Shown here in pieces: positions 14,095 to 23,317 of a stretch of 64,000 nt of DNA. How positions within the stretch are numbered: the first letter of the stretch is position 1; the number at the start of each line of letters is the position of its first letter. The DNA lies in assembly GCF_900129765.1 (NCBI RefSeq), contig NZ_FQWU01000006.1:1-64000 (forward strand). The letters run 5' to 3'. The DNA comes from Massilia sp. CF038. Lineage in GTDB: Bacteria; Pseudomonadota; Gammaproteobacteria; Burkholderiales; Burkholderiaceae_D. Both the position numbers and the translations under genes were made by a program. Below the pieces are notes generated by a model. That model saw nothing but the letters and a program-made list of their open reading frames with translations. It was not told where the DNA came from and did not search any database.

Positions 14095-15558
14095 GTGGGT
14101 AAAATCACCGGCTTCATGGAATTCAAGCGTCAGGACGAGGGCTATCTCGAGCCCGCGGCGCGCCTCAAGAACTACAAGGAATTTGTCCTGCATCTGTCCG
14201 ACCCGCAAGCCAAAGTGCAGGCCGCGCGCTGCATGGATTGCGGCATCCCCTTCTGCAACAGCGGCTGCCCGGTCAACAACATCATCCCGGACTGGAATGA
14301 TCTGGTTTACCACGGCAACTACCGCGCTGCGCTGGAGAACCTGCACTCGACCAATAACTTCCCGGAGTTCACCGGCCGCATCTGCCCTGCGCCTTGCGAA
14401 TCGGCTTGCACCCTTGGCATCAACAACGATCCGGTCGGCATCAAGTCCATCGAACACAAGATCATCGATACCGGCTGGGAGCACGGCTGGGTCGTGCCCC
14501 TGCCACCGGAAACGCTGACCGGCAAGAAAGTCGCCGTGATTGGCTCCGGTCCGGCCGGGCTGGCAGCGGCGCAGCAACTGGCGCGCGTGGGCCACGCCGT
14601 CACCGTGTTTGAAAAGAGCGACCGCATCGGTGGCCTGCTGCGTTACGGCATCCCCGACTTCAAGATGGAAAAGACGCATATCGACCGCCGCGTCGAGCAG
14701 ATGCAAGCCGAGGGCGTCGTGTTCCGCACCAGCGTGTTGGTCGGCAAGGACTTCCCTGCCACCGTCAACAACTGGGCCAAGGAAACGATCTTCCCGGAAG
14801 ACCTGGCCAAGGACTTCGACGCCATCATCATGGCAGGTGGCGCCGAAGCGCCGCGCGACTTGCCAGTGCCTGGCCGCGAGCTCAAGGGCGTGCATTTCGC
14901 CATGGATTTCCTGCCGCTGCAAAACAAGGTCAACGCCGGCGACAAGGTCAAGGACCAGATCAAGGCCAGCGGCAAGCACGTGGTCGTCATCGGCGGTGGT
15001 GACACCGGTTCCGACTGCGTGGGTACCTCTAACCGCCATGGCGCCGCATCGGTCACGCAATTCGAATTGATGCCCATGCCACCGGAACAGGAGAACAAGC
15101 CGCTGGTCTGGCCCTACTGGCCGACCAAGCTGCGCACCTCGTCCTCGCACGAAGAAGGTTGCGAGCGCGACTGGGCCGTTGCCACCAAGCGCCTCGAAGG
15201 CAAGGGCGGCAAGGTCGAGAAGCTGATTGCTTGCCGCGTTGAGTGGAAAGACGGCAAGATGGCTGAAGTGCCGGATTCCGAATTCGAAATGAAGGCGGAC
15301 CTGGTCTTGCTGGCGATGGGCTTCGTGTCGCCAGTGCAGCAAGTGCTGGATGCCTTTGGCGTCGAAAAAGATGCGCGCGGCAACGCCAAGGCCACGACGG
15401 ACGGCGAAGGCTGCTACCAGACCAGCGTGCCGAAAGTGTTTGTCGCGGGCGACATGCGCCGCGGCCAGTCGCTGGTGGTATGGGCCATCCGCGAAGGGCG
15501 CCAGGCTGCTCGCGCTGTCGACGAGTTCCTGATGGGTTCGTCGGTTCTGCCGAGGTAG
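14095..15558 (+). CDS. gltD: Glutamate synthase small subunit
   Basis: GltD passes electrons from NADPH through FAD and iron-sulfur clusters to GltB. The 487-residue protein starts with GTG at 14095 behind AAAAGGAAAA. The N-terminal cysteine cluster [17 protein letters not shown] and a second set [10 protein letters not shown] bind 4Fe-4S clusters. The FAD-binding motif is [13 protein letters not shown] (near 145) and the NADPH-binding motif is [11 protein letters not shown] (near 300). A C-terminal [18 protein letters not shown] closes the FAD site. It forms an operon with gltB, closed by a terminator at 15597-15624. Confidence 0.98.
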   Translation: MGKITGFMEFKRQDEGYLEPAARLKNYKEFVLHLSDPQAKVQAARCMDCGIPFCNSGCPVNNIIPDWNDLVYHGNYRAALENLHSTNNFPEFTGRICPAPCESACTLGINNDPVGIKSIEHKIIDTGWEHGWVVPLPPETLTGKKVAVIGSGPAGLAAAQQLARVGHAVTVFEKSDRIGGLLRYGIPDFKMEKTHIDRRVEQMQAEGVVFRTSVLVGKDFPATVNNWAKETIFPEDLAKDFDAIIMAGGAEAPRDLPVPGRELKGVHFAMDFLPLQNKVNAGDKVKDQIKASGKHVVVIGGGDTGSDCVGTSNRHGAASVTQFELMPMPPEQENKPLVWPYWPTKLRTSSSHEEGCERDWAVATKRLEGKGGKVEKLIACRVEWKDGKMAEVPDSEFEMKADLVLLAMGFVSPVQQVLDAFGVEKDARGNAKATTDGEGCYQTSVPKVFVAGDMRRGQSLVVWAIREGRQAARAVDEFLMGSSVLPR

Positions 15559-15596
15559 TCGACGAAAACCAGATTGGTCTAAATACTATTCCTTGC

Positions 15597-15624
15597 AAAA
15601 GCCCGGCTGTATGCCGGGCTTTTT
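15597..15624 (+). terminator. Rho-independent terminator after gltD
   Basis: A perfect 7-bp stem GCCCGGC/GCCGGGC with a 5-nt loop is preceded by AAAA and followed by TTTTT. It lies 38 bp after the gltD stop codon. Confidence 0.9.
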
Positions 15625-15782
15625 GCGCTGTGGATTGCGAAAATCTAAGAAAAACTGCGTTTGCTCTGTTTCGTGACGGAATGAATTTGAACGAGCGCAA
15701 AAGGCGAGCTAGATCACGACCTCGAGCTCAATCATCGGTTCCACTAGGCATTCGTAATGTCAGCGTTAGCAAAGGTGACTAT

Positions 15783-16016
15783 ATGAGATATGCTGCTGGC
15801 GAGTTAGTAAAAATGGGCGACAAGGTGCAGCTAGGCAGTGATAAAGAGGGAGAAGTGGTGTGCATCATTGATACCAACGAGTACAGTGAGAGATATTCGC
15901 GGGTGAACTGGAGTTATCTAAACAAAGGAGTTTTGATCAATTTCCCGCAGCATGGGTTGTTGCACTACGACTTACTTGGTGCCGATGTTCACCTTGTAGC
16001 ACGCGGTGGCTCCTGA
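15783..16016 (+). CDS. Small hypothetical protein, AT-rich orphan gene
   Basis: This 77-residue protein starts at ATG 15783 behind AAAGGTGA, a good ribosome site. The sequence MRYAAGELVKMGDKVQLG, then EGEVVCIIDTNEYS, suggests a small beta-rich, SH3/KOW-like fold; I cannot name the family with certainty. Codon use is unlike the neighbours: AGA, TTA, CTA and AGT codons are frequent and the gene is clearly less GC-rich than gltD. That suggests recent acquisition. A terminator follows immediately at 16030-16065. It is a stand-alone gene with no functional partner visible. Confidence 0.65.
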   Translation: MRYAAGELVKMGDKVQLGSDKEGEVVCIIDTNEYSERYSRVNWSYLNKGVLINFPQHGLLHYDLLGADVHLVARGGS

Positions 16017-16029
16017 GGTTGGCGCTTCC

Positions 16030-16065
16030 GGAGCCGCGCTGATAAAGCATAGGCGGCTCCTTTTT
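16030..16065 (+). terminator. Rho-independent terminator after the small orphan gene
   Basis: The stem GGAGCCGC (16030-16037) pairs perfectly with GCGGCTCC (16053-16060) and is followed by TTTTT. It begins 13 nt after the stop codon at 16016, which supports the small gene being a real transcription unit. Confidence 0.8.
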
Positions 16066-16095
16066 CGGCAAAAGTGTTCTGCAAAAGTAGTCTGG

Positions 16096-17256
16096 CTATT
16101 TGATTTGCTTTGCCAGCGCGGCCGACACTGCTGCGTCAAACCCGCTTTGACTACCGCGCTCGCTGCGCTGTGCAGCCAAATACTGGTCGCGCTGTTTCGA
16201 GAGCGCCACGATACGCTCGCGCAAGTCCTTGCGCTGCGCAAGCGCCTGGTCCAGGGCCGCTTGCCGCTGGGCCGGCGATAGCTTGCGCAATGCATCCGGC
16301 AATTCCGCTTCCGCAATCTGTGGCAAGGTCACTTTCCCCGCTTCCGCTTGTTGCAGCAGATCGCTGTCGTCATAGGCCCTGGCATTCAGCGCCTTGTTGA
16401 CGGCGCGGTCGGCCTTGGCTGCCGCCGGTGCCGCCGCCACTACGTTTGATTCCATTGCCACCTGCGCCGACTGACTGGCGCGCCGCTTTTCAGTATTGCC
16501 ATACGCCATATAGGTACCGCCAATCTGTTCGCCCAGGCGCGCCAGGTCCTGGTCATAGGGTGTCACCACCACATCGACCCCGCCGTCCTGTGCGATAGCG
16601 AAATATTCGCCGCCGCCCCACTGGGCCGCGCTGCGCCAGGCGTGGCGGGTTTCGGGATCGTCGCCGCACTGAATCGCATTGACAATAATGCCGCGCCGGC
16701 TGGCATTGCGTGCAGTGGTATCAGTAGCCGGCATGTTGCGGTAATCGTCGTGCGGCGGCGCGTCGCCCACCAAAAAGATGACCTGCGAGGTTGATGACGA
16801 AGGCGCCGACCAGCCGCCCAGGCGCACAGCCTCGGCCATGGCGCTGCGGACATCCTCGGGCGAATCGCCACCACCCTGAGCTTTGAAGTTCATCAACTGG
16901 GCGTACACGGCATCCAGATTCGCACTAAGCGGCGTGACGCGGGTGACATAGTTGTCGCCACGATCTCGGTAGGCTACCAGCCCGACCCGGATGGTCGCAC
17001 CTGCATTGCGCCTTTGCTGCAGCACCTCATTGACGATACCCCATATTTTTGCTTTTGCACCTTCGAGCATGCCACCCATCGAGCCGGTGGTGTCCAGCAC
17101 GAACATTAGTTCGATGGTTGCCTGACGTCCGGGGATTGATTGATCCTGGTGCGGGACTGCCACGGGGGCATTGATGCGAGTGGCGTGGGCGGGCAGGCTG
17201 GCCAGGCCGGCCAGAATCAGGGCGGCTAGCAGGCCGGGGTAGCATCGTGCGTTCAT
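16096..17256 (-). CDS. Secreted von Willebrand factor A domain protein
   Basis: The 386-residue protein has an N-terminal signal peptide ending near PAHA. A VWA domain covers about 45-240, with the metal-ion-dependent adhesion site DTTGSMG at its start, GGGDSPEDV and FLVGDAPPHDD. VWA domains bind protein ligands through a divalent metal. The last ~110 residues are Ala/Lys/Gln-rich helices (SPAQRQAALDQALAQRKDLRERI) that may form a coiled coil. The start is ATG 17256, because GGAG lies 6 nt before it; ATG 17259 is directly upstream. It is transcribed alone and its ligand is unknown. Confidence 0.85.
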   Translation of the reverse strand: MNARCYPGLLAALILAGLASLPAHATRINAPVAVPHQDQSIPGRQATIELMFVLDTTGSMGGMLEGAKAKIWGIVNEVLQQRRNAGATIRVGLVAYRDRGDNYVTRVTPLSANLDAVYAQLMNFKAQGGGDSPEDVRSAMAEAVRLGGWSAPSSSTSQVIFLVGDAPPHDDYRNMPATDTTARNASRRGIIVNAIQCGDDPETRHAWRSAAQWGGGEYFAIAQDGGVDVVVTPYDQDLARLGEQIGGTYMAYGNTEKRRASQSAQVAMESNVVAAAPAAAKADRAVNKALNARAYDDSDLLQQAEAGKVTLPQIAEAELPDALRKLSPAQRQAALDQALAQRKDLRERIVALSKQRDQYLAAQRSERGSQSGFDAAVSAALAKQIK

Positions 17257-17430
17257 CATGGTCTCCGTCGGTGGGCACGCACCTGCGCGCCCTCTTCTTT
17301 GAAACGGCGGTTCCGCAATGACGGGGTTGGACCATCTTGTAACAAGTTGTTCGAACGGGCCTGCATGCTCCTGACAGAAATTGACGCAGCCTGCCTATAA
17401 CATTTTGGCATTCAAGTTCAGGAGGCAGAT

Positions 17431-17913
17431 ATGCAGCAAGCTTCATTCTTCCCCGCACCCCACGCGCCCACATCCAGCCGGAGTTGGATTGCGGTGGCAT
17501 CCGCCGACCACGTGCGCCAGGGCCGCGTACAGGGATTCATGCAGGTGTGCCACGGTAAGGGCGGGCCGCTCAAGCGCATTCGTCCAGGCGATACGGTGGT
17601 TTACTATTCACCGAGCGAGCGGTTCGGCGAGCGCCTTCCTTTACAATCATTCACTGCCATTGGGGAGGCGCTTGCCCGTGACCCTTACCAGGTGCTGGTG
17701 AGCGAGCAGTTTCAGCCTTTTCGGCGCGATGTGGCCTGGTGGGAGGCGCGCGAGACACCCATCAAGCCTCTGCTGTCGCGGCTGGCGTTTTCGTCAGGGG
17801 TAAAGAATTGGGGCTACCAGCTGCGCTTTGGCTTGTTTGAAATCTCGGAGCAGGACATGCGCCTCATTAGCGCAGCGATGCTGATACAGCAAGGCGCGTC
17901 TGGCGATACTTGA
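17431..17913 (+). CDS. EVE domain protein (UPF0310-like)
   Basis: The 160-residue protein opens after a short tail with [15 protein letters not shown], then [16 protein letters not shown] and a long middle segment ending [17 protein letters not shown]. This is the layout of the EVE/UPF0310 family, small PUA-like domains that in characterised members recognise modified bases. A ribosome site GGAGG lies at 17421-17425. It is divergent from the VWA gene and has no clear operon partner, so its own substrate is not known. Confidence 0.8.
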   Translation: MQQASFFPAPHAPTSSRSWIAVASADHVRQGRVQGFMQVCHGKGGPLKRIRPGDTVVYYSPSERFGERLPLQSFTAIGEALARDPYQVLVSEQFQPFRRDVAWWEARETPIKPLLSRLAFSSGVKNWGYQLRFGLFEISEQDMRLISAAMLIQQGASGDT

Positions 17914-18152
17914 AGGAGCGTCTGGCTAGCCTTCCAATAAATTGCCAAACTACAACAGTCATGGCAGGACCAGGTTTATCGCATGCCACGTACCATCGTC
18001 GAAAATTTCCTTCGTAGAAACAATCACTTGCGCGCATAAATATCTGACCCGCCGTTCAGTAGTGTTGTATTCTAGCCCCCTTGACCCCCTGTAAACCGCC
18101 CCTCTCCCAGCAGGGATTGCCGTTTCTGCACTACAATACGGCATTCCCAAAA

Positions 18153-18968
18153 ATGAATAGTCCCGTGTCCAATCTTGTCGAAATCCGCGATCTGCACTTT
18201 GCCTATGGTGAACGTTCGATTCTGTCGAATCTGAACATGGACTTCCCGCGCGGGAAAGTCGTGGCCGTCATGGGCGGTTCCGGCTGCGGCAAGACTACCG
18301 TGCTGCGCTTGATCGGCGGCCAGATCCGCCCACAAAAAGGCGAGGTCAAGGTGGCTGGCGAGATCGTGCACAAGCTCGATATCGATGGCTTGTACCGCCT
18401 GCGCCGCAAGATGGGCATGCTGTTCCAATTTGGCGCCTTGTTCACCGATCTGACGGTGTTCGAAAATGTCGCGTTTCCGCTGCGCGAGCACACCAATTTG
18501 CCGGAAGAACTGATCCGCGACCTGGTGCTGATGAAGCTGCACGCTGTTGGTCTGCGCAACGCGGCCCAGCTCAAGCCGGCCGAGATTTCTGGCGGCATGG
18601 CGCGCCGCGTGGCCGTGGCCCGCGCTGTTGCGCTCGATCCGGAACTGATCATGTACGACGAGCCGTTCGCCGGTCTCGATCCAATTTCGATGGGCGTGAC
18701 CGCAAACCTGATTCGCAGCCTGAACGTGGCGCTCGGCTCGACCTCGATCCTGGTGTCGCACGATGTGCACGAGTGTTTCGCGATCGCCGACTATGTTTAC
18801 TTTATGTCCGCAGGCAAGATCGTCGCCCAGGGTACCCCGGCCGACCTGCGTGTTTCGGAAGATCCTTACGTGAAGCAGTTCGTCAATGCAGCGCCGGACG
18901 GCCCGGTGCCGTTCCACTACCCTGGCCGTTCGCTGGCCGATGACCTTGGTCTGGGAGCGCAGCCATGA
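18153..18968 (+). CDS. mlaF: Phospholipid transport ATP-binding protein MlaF
   Basis: MlaF is the ATPase of the MlaFEDB inner-membrane complex that moves phospholipids to keep the outer membrane asymmetric. The 271-residue ABC protein has Walker A GGSGCGKTT, a signature loop ISGGMARR (divergent from LSGGQ, as usual in MlaF) and Walker B LIMYDEPFAGLDP. ATG 18153 is chosen because the fold begins there; the open frame extends to 18081. The stop overlaps the mlaE start by 4 bp. This opens the six-gene order mlaF-E-D-A-C-B. Confidence 0.96.
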   Translation: MNSPVSNLVEIRDLHFAYGERSILSNLNMDFPRGKVVAVMGGSGCGKTTVLRLIGGQIRPQKGEVKVAGEIVHKLDIDGLYRLRRKMGMLFQFGALFTDLTVFENVAFPLREHTNLPEELIRDLVLMKLHAVGLRNAAQLKPAEISGGMARRVAVARAVALDPELIMYDEPFAGLDPISMGVTANLIRSLNVALGSTSILVSHDVHECFAIADYVYFMSAGKIVAQGTPADLRVSEDPYVKQFVNAAPDGPVPFHYPGRSLADDLGLGAQP

Positions 18969-19747
18969 TCGCCACCGCTCTGGCCGCAGTCGGCTCTACC
19001 TTGCGCGAAAGCATTGCCAGCGTTGGCTTTGCGACGCGTTTCTTCTTTAATTTGCTGGGCGTCTCGCCAGGCGCCTTGCGCCGTCCGGGCTTGATCTCGG
19101 AGCAGACTCACTTCATCGGTAACTATTCGCTGGTGATTATCGTGGTGTCGGGCTTGTTCGTCGGCATGGTGCTCGGCTTGCAGGGTTACATCACGCTGAC
19201 GCCTTACGGTGCCGAACAAAAGCTGGGTCAGGTCGTGGCACTGGCGCTGGTGCGCGAACTGGGTCCGGTCGTGACGGCTCTGCTGTTTGCCGGCCGCGCC
19301 GGCACTTCGCTAACCGCCCAGATCGGTTTGATGAAAGCCGGCGAGCAACTGTCGGCCATGGAAATGATGGCGATCAATCCAATCCAGCGCGTGCTGGCGC
19401 CCCGTTTCTGGGCTGGCGTGATTGCGATGCCAGTGCTGGCCACCATCTTCAGTGCGGTGGGCGTGCTCGGTGGTTATCTGGTTGGCTGCAAATTGATTGG
19501 TGTGGACGAAGGCGCGTTCTGGTCGCAGATGCAAGCCAACGTCGATGTGCGCGCCGACGTCATGAATGGCGTGGTCAAGAGCTTCGTGTTTGGTATCGCG
19601 GTCACCTTCACCGCCCTGTTCCAGGGCTATCACGCGCAGCCGACGCCGGAAGACGTGTCGCGCGCGACCACCCGCACTGTGGTGATCGCGTCGCTGATGG
19701 TCTGGGGCCTCGATTTCGTGATGACCGCCATCATGTTTAACAAGTAA
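18965..19747 (+). CDS. mlaE: Phospholipid transport permease MlaE
   Basis: MlaE (260 residues) is the integral membrane permease of the Mla complex, in the MlaE/DUF140 family. Several hydrophobic segments are visible (about 50-80, 100-120, 150-175, 200-220, 240-258). The conserved stretch REPLGPVVTALLFAGRAG is present here as RELGPVVTALLFAGRAGTS, followed by EIGLMK-type AQIGLMKAGEQLSAMEMM. Its start codon overlaps the mlaF stop (ATGA). Confidence 0.96.
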   Translation: MIATALAAVGSTLRESIASVGFATRFFFNLLGVSPGALRRPGLISEQTHFIGNYSLVIIVVSGLFVGMVLGLQGYITLTPYGAEQKLGQVVALALVRELGPVVTALLFAGRAGTSLTAQIGLMKAGEQLSAMEMMAINPIQRVLAPRFWAGVIAMPVLATIFSAVGVLGGYLVGCKLIGVDEGAFWSQMQANVDVRADVMNGVVKSFVFGIAVTFTALFQGYHAQPTPEDVSRATTRTVVIASLMVWGLDFVMTAIMFNK

Positions 19748-19798
19748 TTTTGAATCCGGCGCGTAACTAGCGCCGAACAACAAGGGTTAGGAAATAAA

Positions 19799-20272
19799 AT
19801 GCATCGTAAATCTGTTGACGTCTGGGTTGGCCTGTTTGTCCTGCTGGGCCTGGCCGCACTATTGTTCCTGGCGCTCAAGGCCGGCAACATGAGCACCCTG
19901 TCATTCGGACAGACGTACTCGGTGACCGGCAAGTTCGACAATATCGGCGGCCTCAAGCCGCAAGCACCGGTCAAGAGTGCCGGTGTGGTGGTCGGGCGCG
20001 TCGGTGAAATCAAGTTTGATGACAAGACTTATCAGGCGCTGGTAACCTTGGAACTCGAAGCGGGCTATAAATTCCCGAAAGATAGTTCCCTGAAGATCCT
20101 GACTGCTGGCCTGTTGGGCGAGCAATACATTGGAATTGAAGCGGGTGGCGATACCAACAATCTGGCCAATGGCGACCGGATTGCGCGCACCCAGTCCGCC
20201 ACCGTGCTGGAAGACTTGATCAATCAATTCATCTACAGCAAGGCCGCTGAAGGAAAAGAAGAAAGCAAATGA
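19799..20272 (+). CDS. mlaD: Phospholipid-binding MCE protein MlaD
   Basis: MlaD is the periplasmic, membrane-anchored substrate-binding hexamer of the Mla complex. The 157-residue protein has one N-terminal membrane helix (VGLFVLLGLAALLFLAL) and a single MCE domain (about 40-115, including GLKPQAPVKSAGVVVGRVG). LTAGLLGEQYIGIEAGG is typical of the family's conserved core. Its stop overlaps the mlaA start. Confidence 0.96.
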   Translation: MHRKSVDVWVGLFVLLGLAALLFLALKAGNMSTLSFGQTYSVTGKFDNIGGLKPQAPVKSAGVVVGRVGEIKFDDKTYQALVTLELEAGYKFPKDSSLKILTAGLLGEQYIGIEAGGDTNNLANGDRIARTQSATVLEDLINQFIYSKAAEGKEESK

Positions 20273-21216
20273 TGAAAACTAATTTCGCAGGCATGCGCGC
20301 CGCCGCGCTGCTGGCTATCGCAGTGGCTCTGACCGGCTGCGCTTCCTTGTCCGAGAAAGACCCGTACGAGAAGTACAACCGTTCGATGTTCAGCTTCAAC
20401 GACGCGGTGGACCGCAATGCCCTCAAGCCAGTCGCCACTGCGTACAAGACGGTGCTGCCAAGCTTTGTGCAAACAGGCGTGAACAATTTCTTCGGAAACT
20501 TGGGCGACATCTGGACCGGTGCCAATAACTTTATGCAGGGCAAAGGCGAGCGCGGTTTCTCCGACCTGACCCGCGTGATGATCAATTCCACCTTCGGTCT
20601 GGCTGGTTTGCTCGATATCGCATCCGATGCCGGTCTGCAAAAGCACAACGAAGACTTCGGCCAGACGCTGGGTTACTGGGGCATGCCGAGCGGTCCGTAT
20701 GTGATGCTGCCGCTGCTGGGCCCATCGACCCTGCGCGATACCGCGGCATTGCCGGTGGACATTTATGCCGACCCCTGGGGTAACGGCATGTCCTCGCGCG
20801 CCCAGAACATCGGTACCGTGCTGCGCGTAGTTGACCAGCGCGCTGTCTTGCTCGACGCCACCAATCTGATGGAAGAAGCTGCCCTGGACCGTTACGAATT
20901 CATTCGTGATGGTTATTTACAACAGCGCCAGAACCGTATTTTCGATGGCGAAGCTTCGCGCAAGGAAGCGCAGGCCGCCCGCCGCGACGATGCCGAGCCG
21001 ACCGCGCAGAGCATTCGTGCCGCTTATGAAGATCCGGACGCCGGCGCCCCTGCCAAGGCCGCGGAAACTCCTGCGCCAACCTCGGCAGACGTGCCTGCAG
21101 CCGCTCCTGCAGCTGCCCCGGCCGATGCAGCGCCAGCAGCTCCGGCGACCGCGGCGGTGGCTGCCCCGGCAGAGCCGGAAATGAAACCCGTGTCATCCGA
21201 ATCGCCCACCAAGTAG
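20269..21216 (+). CDS. mlaA: Outer-membrane lipoprotein MlaA (VacJ)
   Basis: MlaA removes misplaced phospholipids from the outer leaflet of the outer membrane and hands them to MlaC. The 315-residue protein has a lipoprotein signal ending LTGC and the VacJ core (DPYEKYNRSMFSFNDAVD, GLAGLLDIASDAGL, EDFGQTLGYWG). The C-terminal ~70 residues are a low-complexity Ala/Pro tail, longer than in E. coli VacJ. Here mlaA sits inside the mla operon between mlaD and mlaC, whereas in E. coli it is at a separate locus. Start is the first of two adjacent ATG codons, in a 4-bp overlap with mlaD. Confidence 0.96.
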   Translation: MMKTNFAGMRAAALLAIAVALTGCASLSEKDPYEKYNRSMFSFNDAVDRNALKPVATAYKTVLPSFVQTGVNNFFGNLGDIWTGANNFMQGKGERGFSDLTRVMINSTFGLAGLLDIASDAGLQKHNEDFGQTLGYWGMPSGPYVMLPLLGPSTLRDTAALPVDIYADPWGNGMSSRAQNIGTVLRVVDQRAVLLDATNLMEEAALDRYEFIRDGYLQQRQNRIFDGEASRKEAQAARRDDAEPTAQSIRAAYEDPDAGAPAKAAETPAPTSADVPAAAPAAAPADAAPAAPATAAVAAPAEPEMKPVSSESPTK

Positions 21217-21286
21217 TTAACTGAAGAACTGAACCCATGAAATGGGTTGCGGTCTTCCCAAAATGCAACTATTTAGAAAAGAGCTT

Positions 21287-21925
21287 ATGAAACTGATCAA
21301 ACAACTTATCGCCGGTGTTGCCCTCGCGGCCACCGCCAGCGCCTTTGCCCAGGCGCCTGCCAACGAAGCACCAGACGCGCTCGTCAAGCGCATCAGCGCC
21401 GAAGTCATCGATACCGCCAAGGCCGACAAAGAAATTCAAGCCGGCAACCAAAAGCGCGTGATGGACCTGGTGGAAACCAAGATCCTGCCTTACGTCGATT
21501 TCCAGCGCATGACCGCACTGGCTGCTGGCCGTCACTGGCGCGATGCCACTCCGGAACAGCAGAAGCAGCTGTCGAACGAATTCCGCACCCTGCTGGTGTT
21601 CACGTATTCGGGCGCCCTGTCGCAAATCAAGAATGAAACCGTGGAATTCAAGCCACTGCGCGCCGACCCGGCCGACCAGGAAGTGGAAGTGCGCTCGGTG
21701 GTCAACATGGCCCGCGGCGAGCCAGTCACCCTGAACTATCGCCTGGCCAAGTCGCCACAGGGCTGGAAAATTTTCGACATCAACGTGCTGGGCGCGTGGC
21801 TGGTGGAAACCTACAAGGGTACCTTCGCCACCGAGATCAGCAAGTCGGGTATCGACGGTTTGATCAAGGCCTTGGCTGAACGCAACAAGAAGCTGGCCAG
21901 CAAGCCAATCAAACCTGCGAAATAA
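21287..21925 (+). CDS. mlaC: Periplasmic phospholipid carrier MlaC
   Basis: MlaC ferries phospholipids through the periplasm between MlaA and MlaD. The 212-residue protein has a signal peptide (LIAGVALAATASAFAQ) and the MlaC/Ttg2D fold, with KILPYVDFQRMTALAAGRHW and GWKIFDINVLGAWLVETYK. The frame extends to 21242, but ATG 21287 is chosen since the signal peptide begins there. Confidence 0.95.
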   Translation: MKLIKQLIAGVALAATASAFAQAPANEAPDALVKRISAEVIDTAKADKEIQAGNQKRVMDLVETKILPYVDFQRMTALAAGRHWRDATPEQQKQLSNEFRTLLVFTYSGALSQIKNETVEFKPLRADPADQEVEVRSVVNMARGEPVTLNYRLAKSPQGWKIFDINVLGAWLVETYKGTFATEISKSGIDGLIKALAERNKKLASKPIKPAK

Positions 21926-21933
21926 AGCGACAC

Positions 21934-22230
21934 ATGTCTCAAGCAAACAAGCTGCAAAGCATCGAGTCCCTGACTGTCCAGAACGCCACTTCGGCGCTGG
22001 ACCAGGGCCTCGCTGCCATCAAGGCAGGCACCACCGTGTTCGACCTGGCATCGGTCAAGCTGGCCGATTCCTCGGCCGTGGCGGTCCTGCTGGCCTGGAA
22101 ACGCGCTGCCCGCAAGTCCGGCACCGCGCTGTCTTACGTTAACGTGCCTGCCGGCCTGCAAAGTCTTGCCGCGCTCTACGGCGTTGACTCCTTCCTGGTG
22201 GAATCGCCCGCCAATCTGCATCACCATTGA
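21934..22230 (+). CDS. mlaB: STAS-domain protein MlaB
   Basis: MlaB is the small cytoplasmic STAS subunit that binds and supports MlaF. The 98-residue protein has the STAS core FDLASVKLADSSAVAVLLAW, with the conserved DSS motif. It is the last of the contiguous mla genes, 8 bp after mlaC, and is followed by an imperfect hairpin at about 22244-22270 that may end the transcript. Confidence 0.92.
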   Translation: MSQANKLQSIESLTVQNATSALDQGLAAIKAGTTVFDLASVKLADSSAVAVLLAWKRAARKSGTALSYVNVPAGLQSLAALYGVDSFLVESPANLHHH

Positions 22231-22243
22231 TCCTGCCTTTTGA

Positions 22244-22270
22244 GAGCGGAACCGGGTCCCGGTCCTGCTC
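22244..22270 (+). terminator. Imperfect hairpin after mlaB
   Basis: GAGCGGAACCGGG pairs with CCCGGTCCTGCTC at 11 of 13 positions almost without a loop. It lies 13 nt after mlaB. There is only a weak T-rich tail (TTGTC), so it may be an attenuator or processing stem rather than a full terminator. Confidence 0.4.
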
Positions 22271-22323
22271 TTGTCTAGACGAGTGGTTATCTCCCATTCG
22301 ATTCAGCAATACAAGATTTCCCC

Positions 22324-22377
22324 TATAATTGACGGCTCACTTCGCACTGTATATGCATGCTGTATATACATCCGAAG
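22324..22377 (+). promoter_or_regulatory. Promoter -10 box and AT-rich leader stem upstream of the ABC-2 exporter
   Basis: A consensus TATAAT lies at 22324-22329; a clear -35 box is not visible. Downstream, CTTCG (22340-22344) pairs with CGAAG (22373-22377), and TGTATAT (22348-22354) pairs with ATATACA (22364-22370), giving a leader stem that ends 16 nt before the ATG at 22394. It could be an operator or an RNA structure that controls translation. The reading is from symmetry only. Confidence 0.45.
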
Positions 22378-22393
22378 CTCACCTGAAAAAAGC

Positions 22394-23317
22394 ATGACTG
22401 CAATCCAGATTACCAAGGTCGAAAAAAGCTACAAGTCCCTCAAGGCCTTGGGCGGCGTGTCCCTGAGCATCGAAGAAGGCGAATTCTTCGGTTTGCTGGG
22501 CCCCAACGGCGCCGGCAAGACCACGCTCATTTCCACCATCGCCGGCTTGATCCGGCCCGATGTGGGCAGTGTCGCCATCCACGGCCACGACGTCGTCACC
22601 GATTTTCGCGCTGCACGCGGCAAGCTGGGCGTGGTGCCGCAGGAACTCGTGTTTGATCCCTTCTTCACGGTGCGCGAAACGCTGCGCCTGCAGTCCGGTT
22701 ACTTTGGCCTGAAGAACAACGACAAGTGGATCGACGAGGTCATGGGCGAACTGGACCTGACCAACAAGGCGGACGTCAACATGCGCGCCCTGTCCGGCGG
22801 CATGAAGCGGCGTGTGCTGGTGGCCCAGGCCCTGGTCCACAAGCCGCCCGTGATCGTGCTCGACGAGCCCACCGCCGGTGTGGATGTGGAGCTGCGCCAG
22901 ACCCTGTGGAAGTTCATCTCGCGCCTGAACCGCGAAGGCCACACCGTGGTGCTGACCACCCACTATCTGGAAGAAGCGCAAGCCATGTGCCAGCGCGTGG
23001 CCATGCTCAAGGCCGGCCAGGTGGTTGCGCTGGACACCATGTCGGCCCTGATCCGCCGCATCTCGGGTTCGCAGCTGATTGTGCACCTGGCCAGCGGCGA
23101 CTTGCCCGAGGACTTGCGCCACCTGGTGTCGCACGACGAACACGATAGTGGCAACAGCGGTGGCAACAAGTATTCGCTGCGCGTGAACGAATACACCGAC
23201 GTCGAACCGATCCTGGCGCGCCTGCGCGAAAGCGGCGCCGTCATCGACGAAATGCAGTTGCAGCAAGCCGATCTCGAAGATATCTTCTTGCAGATCATGG
23301 ACAAGGGTGCTTTATGA
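22394..23317 (+). CDS. ABC-2 type exporter, ATP-binding protein (YadG-like)
   Basis: The 307-residue protein is an ABC ATPase with Walker A GPNGAGKTT, signature LSGGMKRR, Walker B VIVLDEPTAGVD and H-loop TTHYLEEAQ, followed by a ~80-residue C-terminal regulatory part. It pairs with the permease directly downstream (4-bp overlap), like E. coli YadGH. Such pairs export lipids, polysaccharides or drugs; the cargo is unknown. The position between mlaB and ibaG-murA suggests an envelope role, but this is inference. ATG 22394 is chosen because the family fold starts there. Confidence 0.93.
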   Translation: MTAIQITKVEKSYKSLKALGGVSLSIEEGEFFGLLGPNGAGKTTLISTIAGLIRPDVGSVAIHGHDVVTDFRAARGKLGVVPQELVFDPFFTVRETLRLQSGYFGLKNNDKWIDEVMGELDLTNKADVNMRALSGGMKRRVLVAQALVHKPPVIVLDEPTAGVDVELRQTLWKFISRLNREGHTVVLTTHYLEEAQAMCQRVAMLKAGQVVALDTMSALIRRISGSQLIVHLASGDLPEDLRHLVSHDEHDSGNSGGNKYSLRVNEYTDVEPILARLRESGAVIDEMQLQQADLEDIFLQIMDKGAL

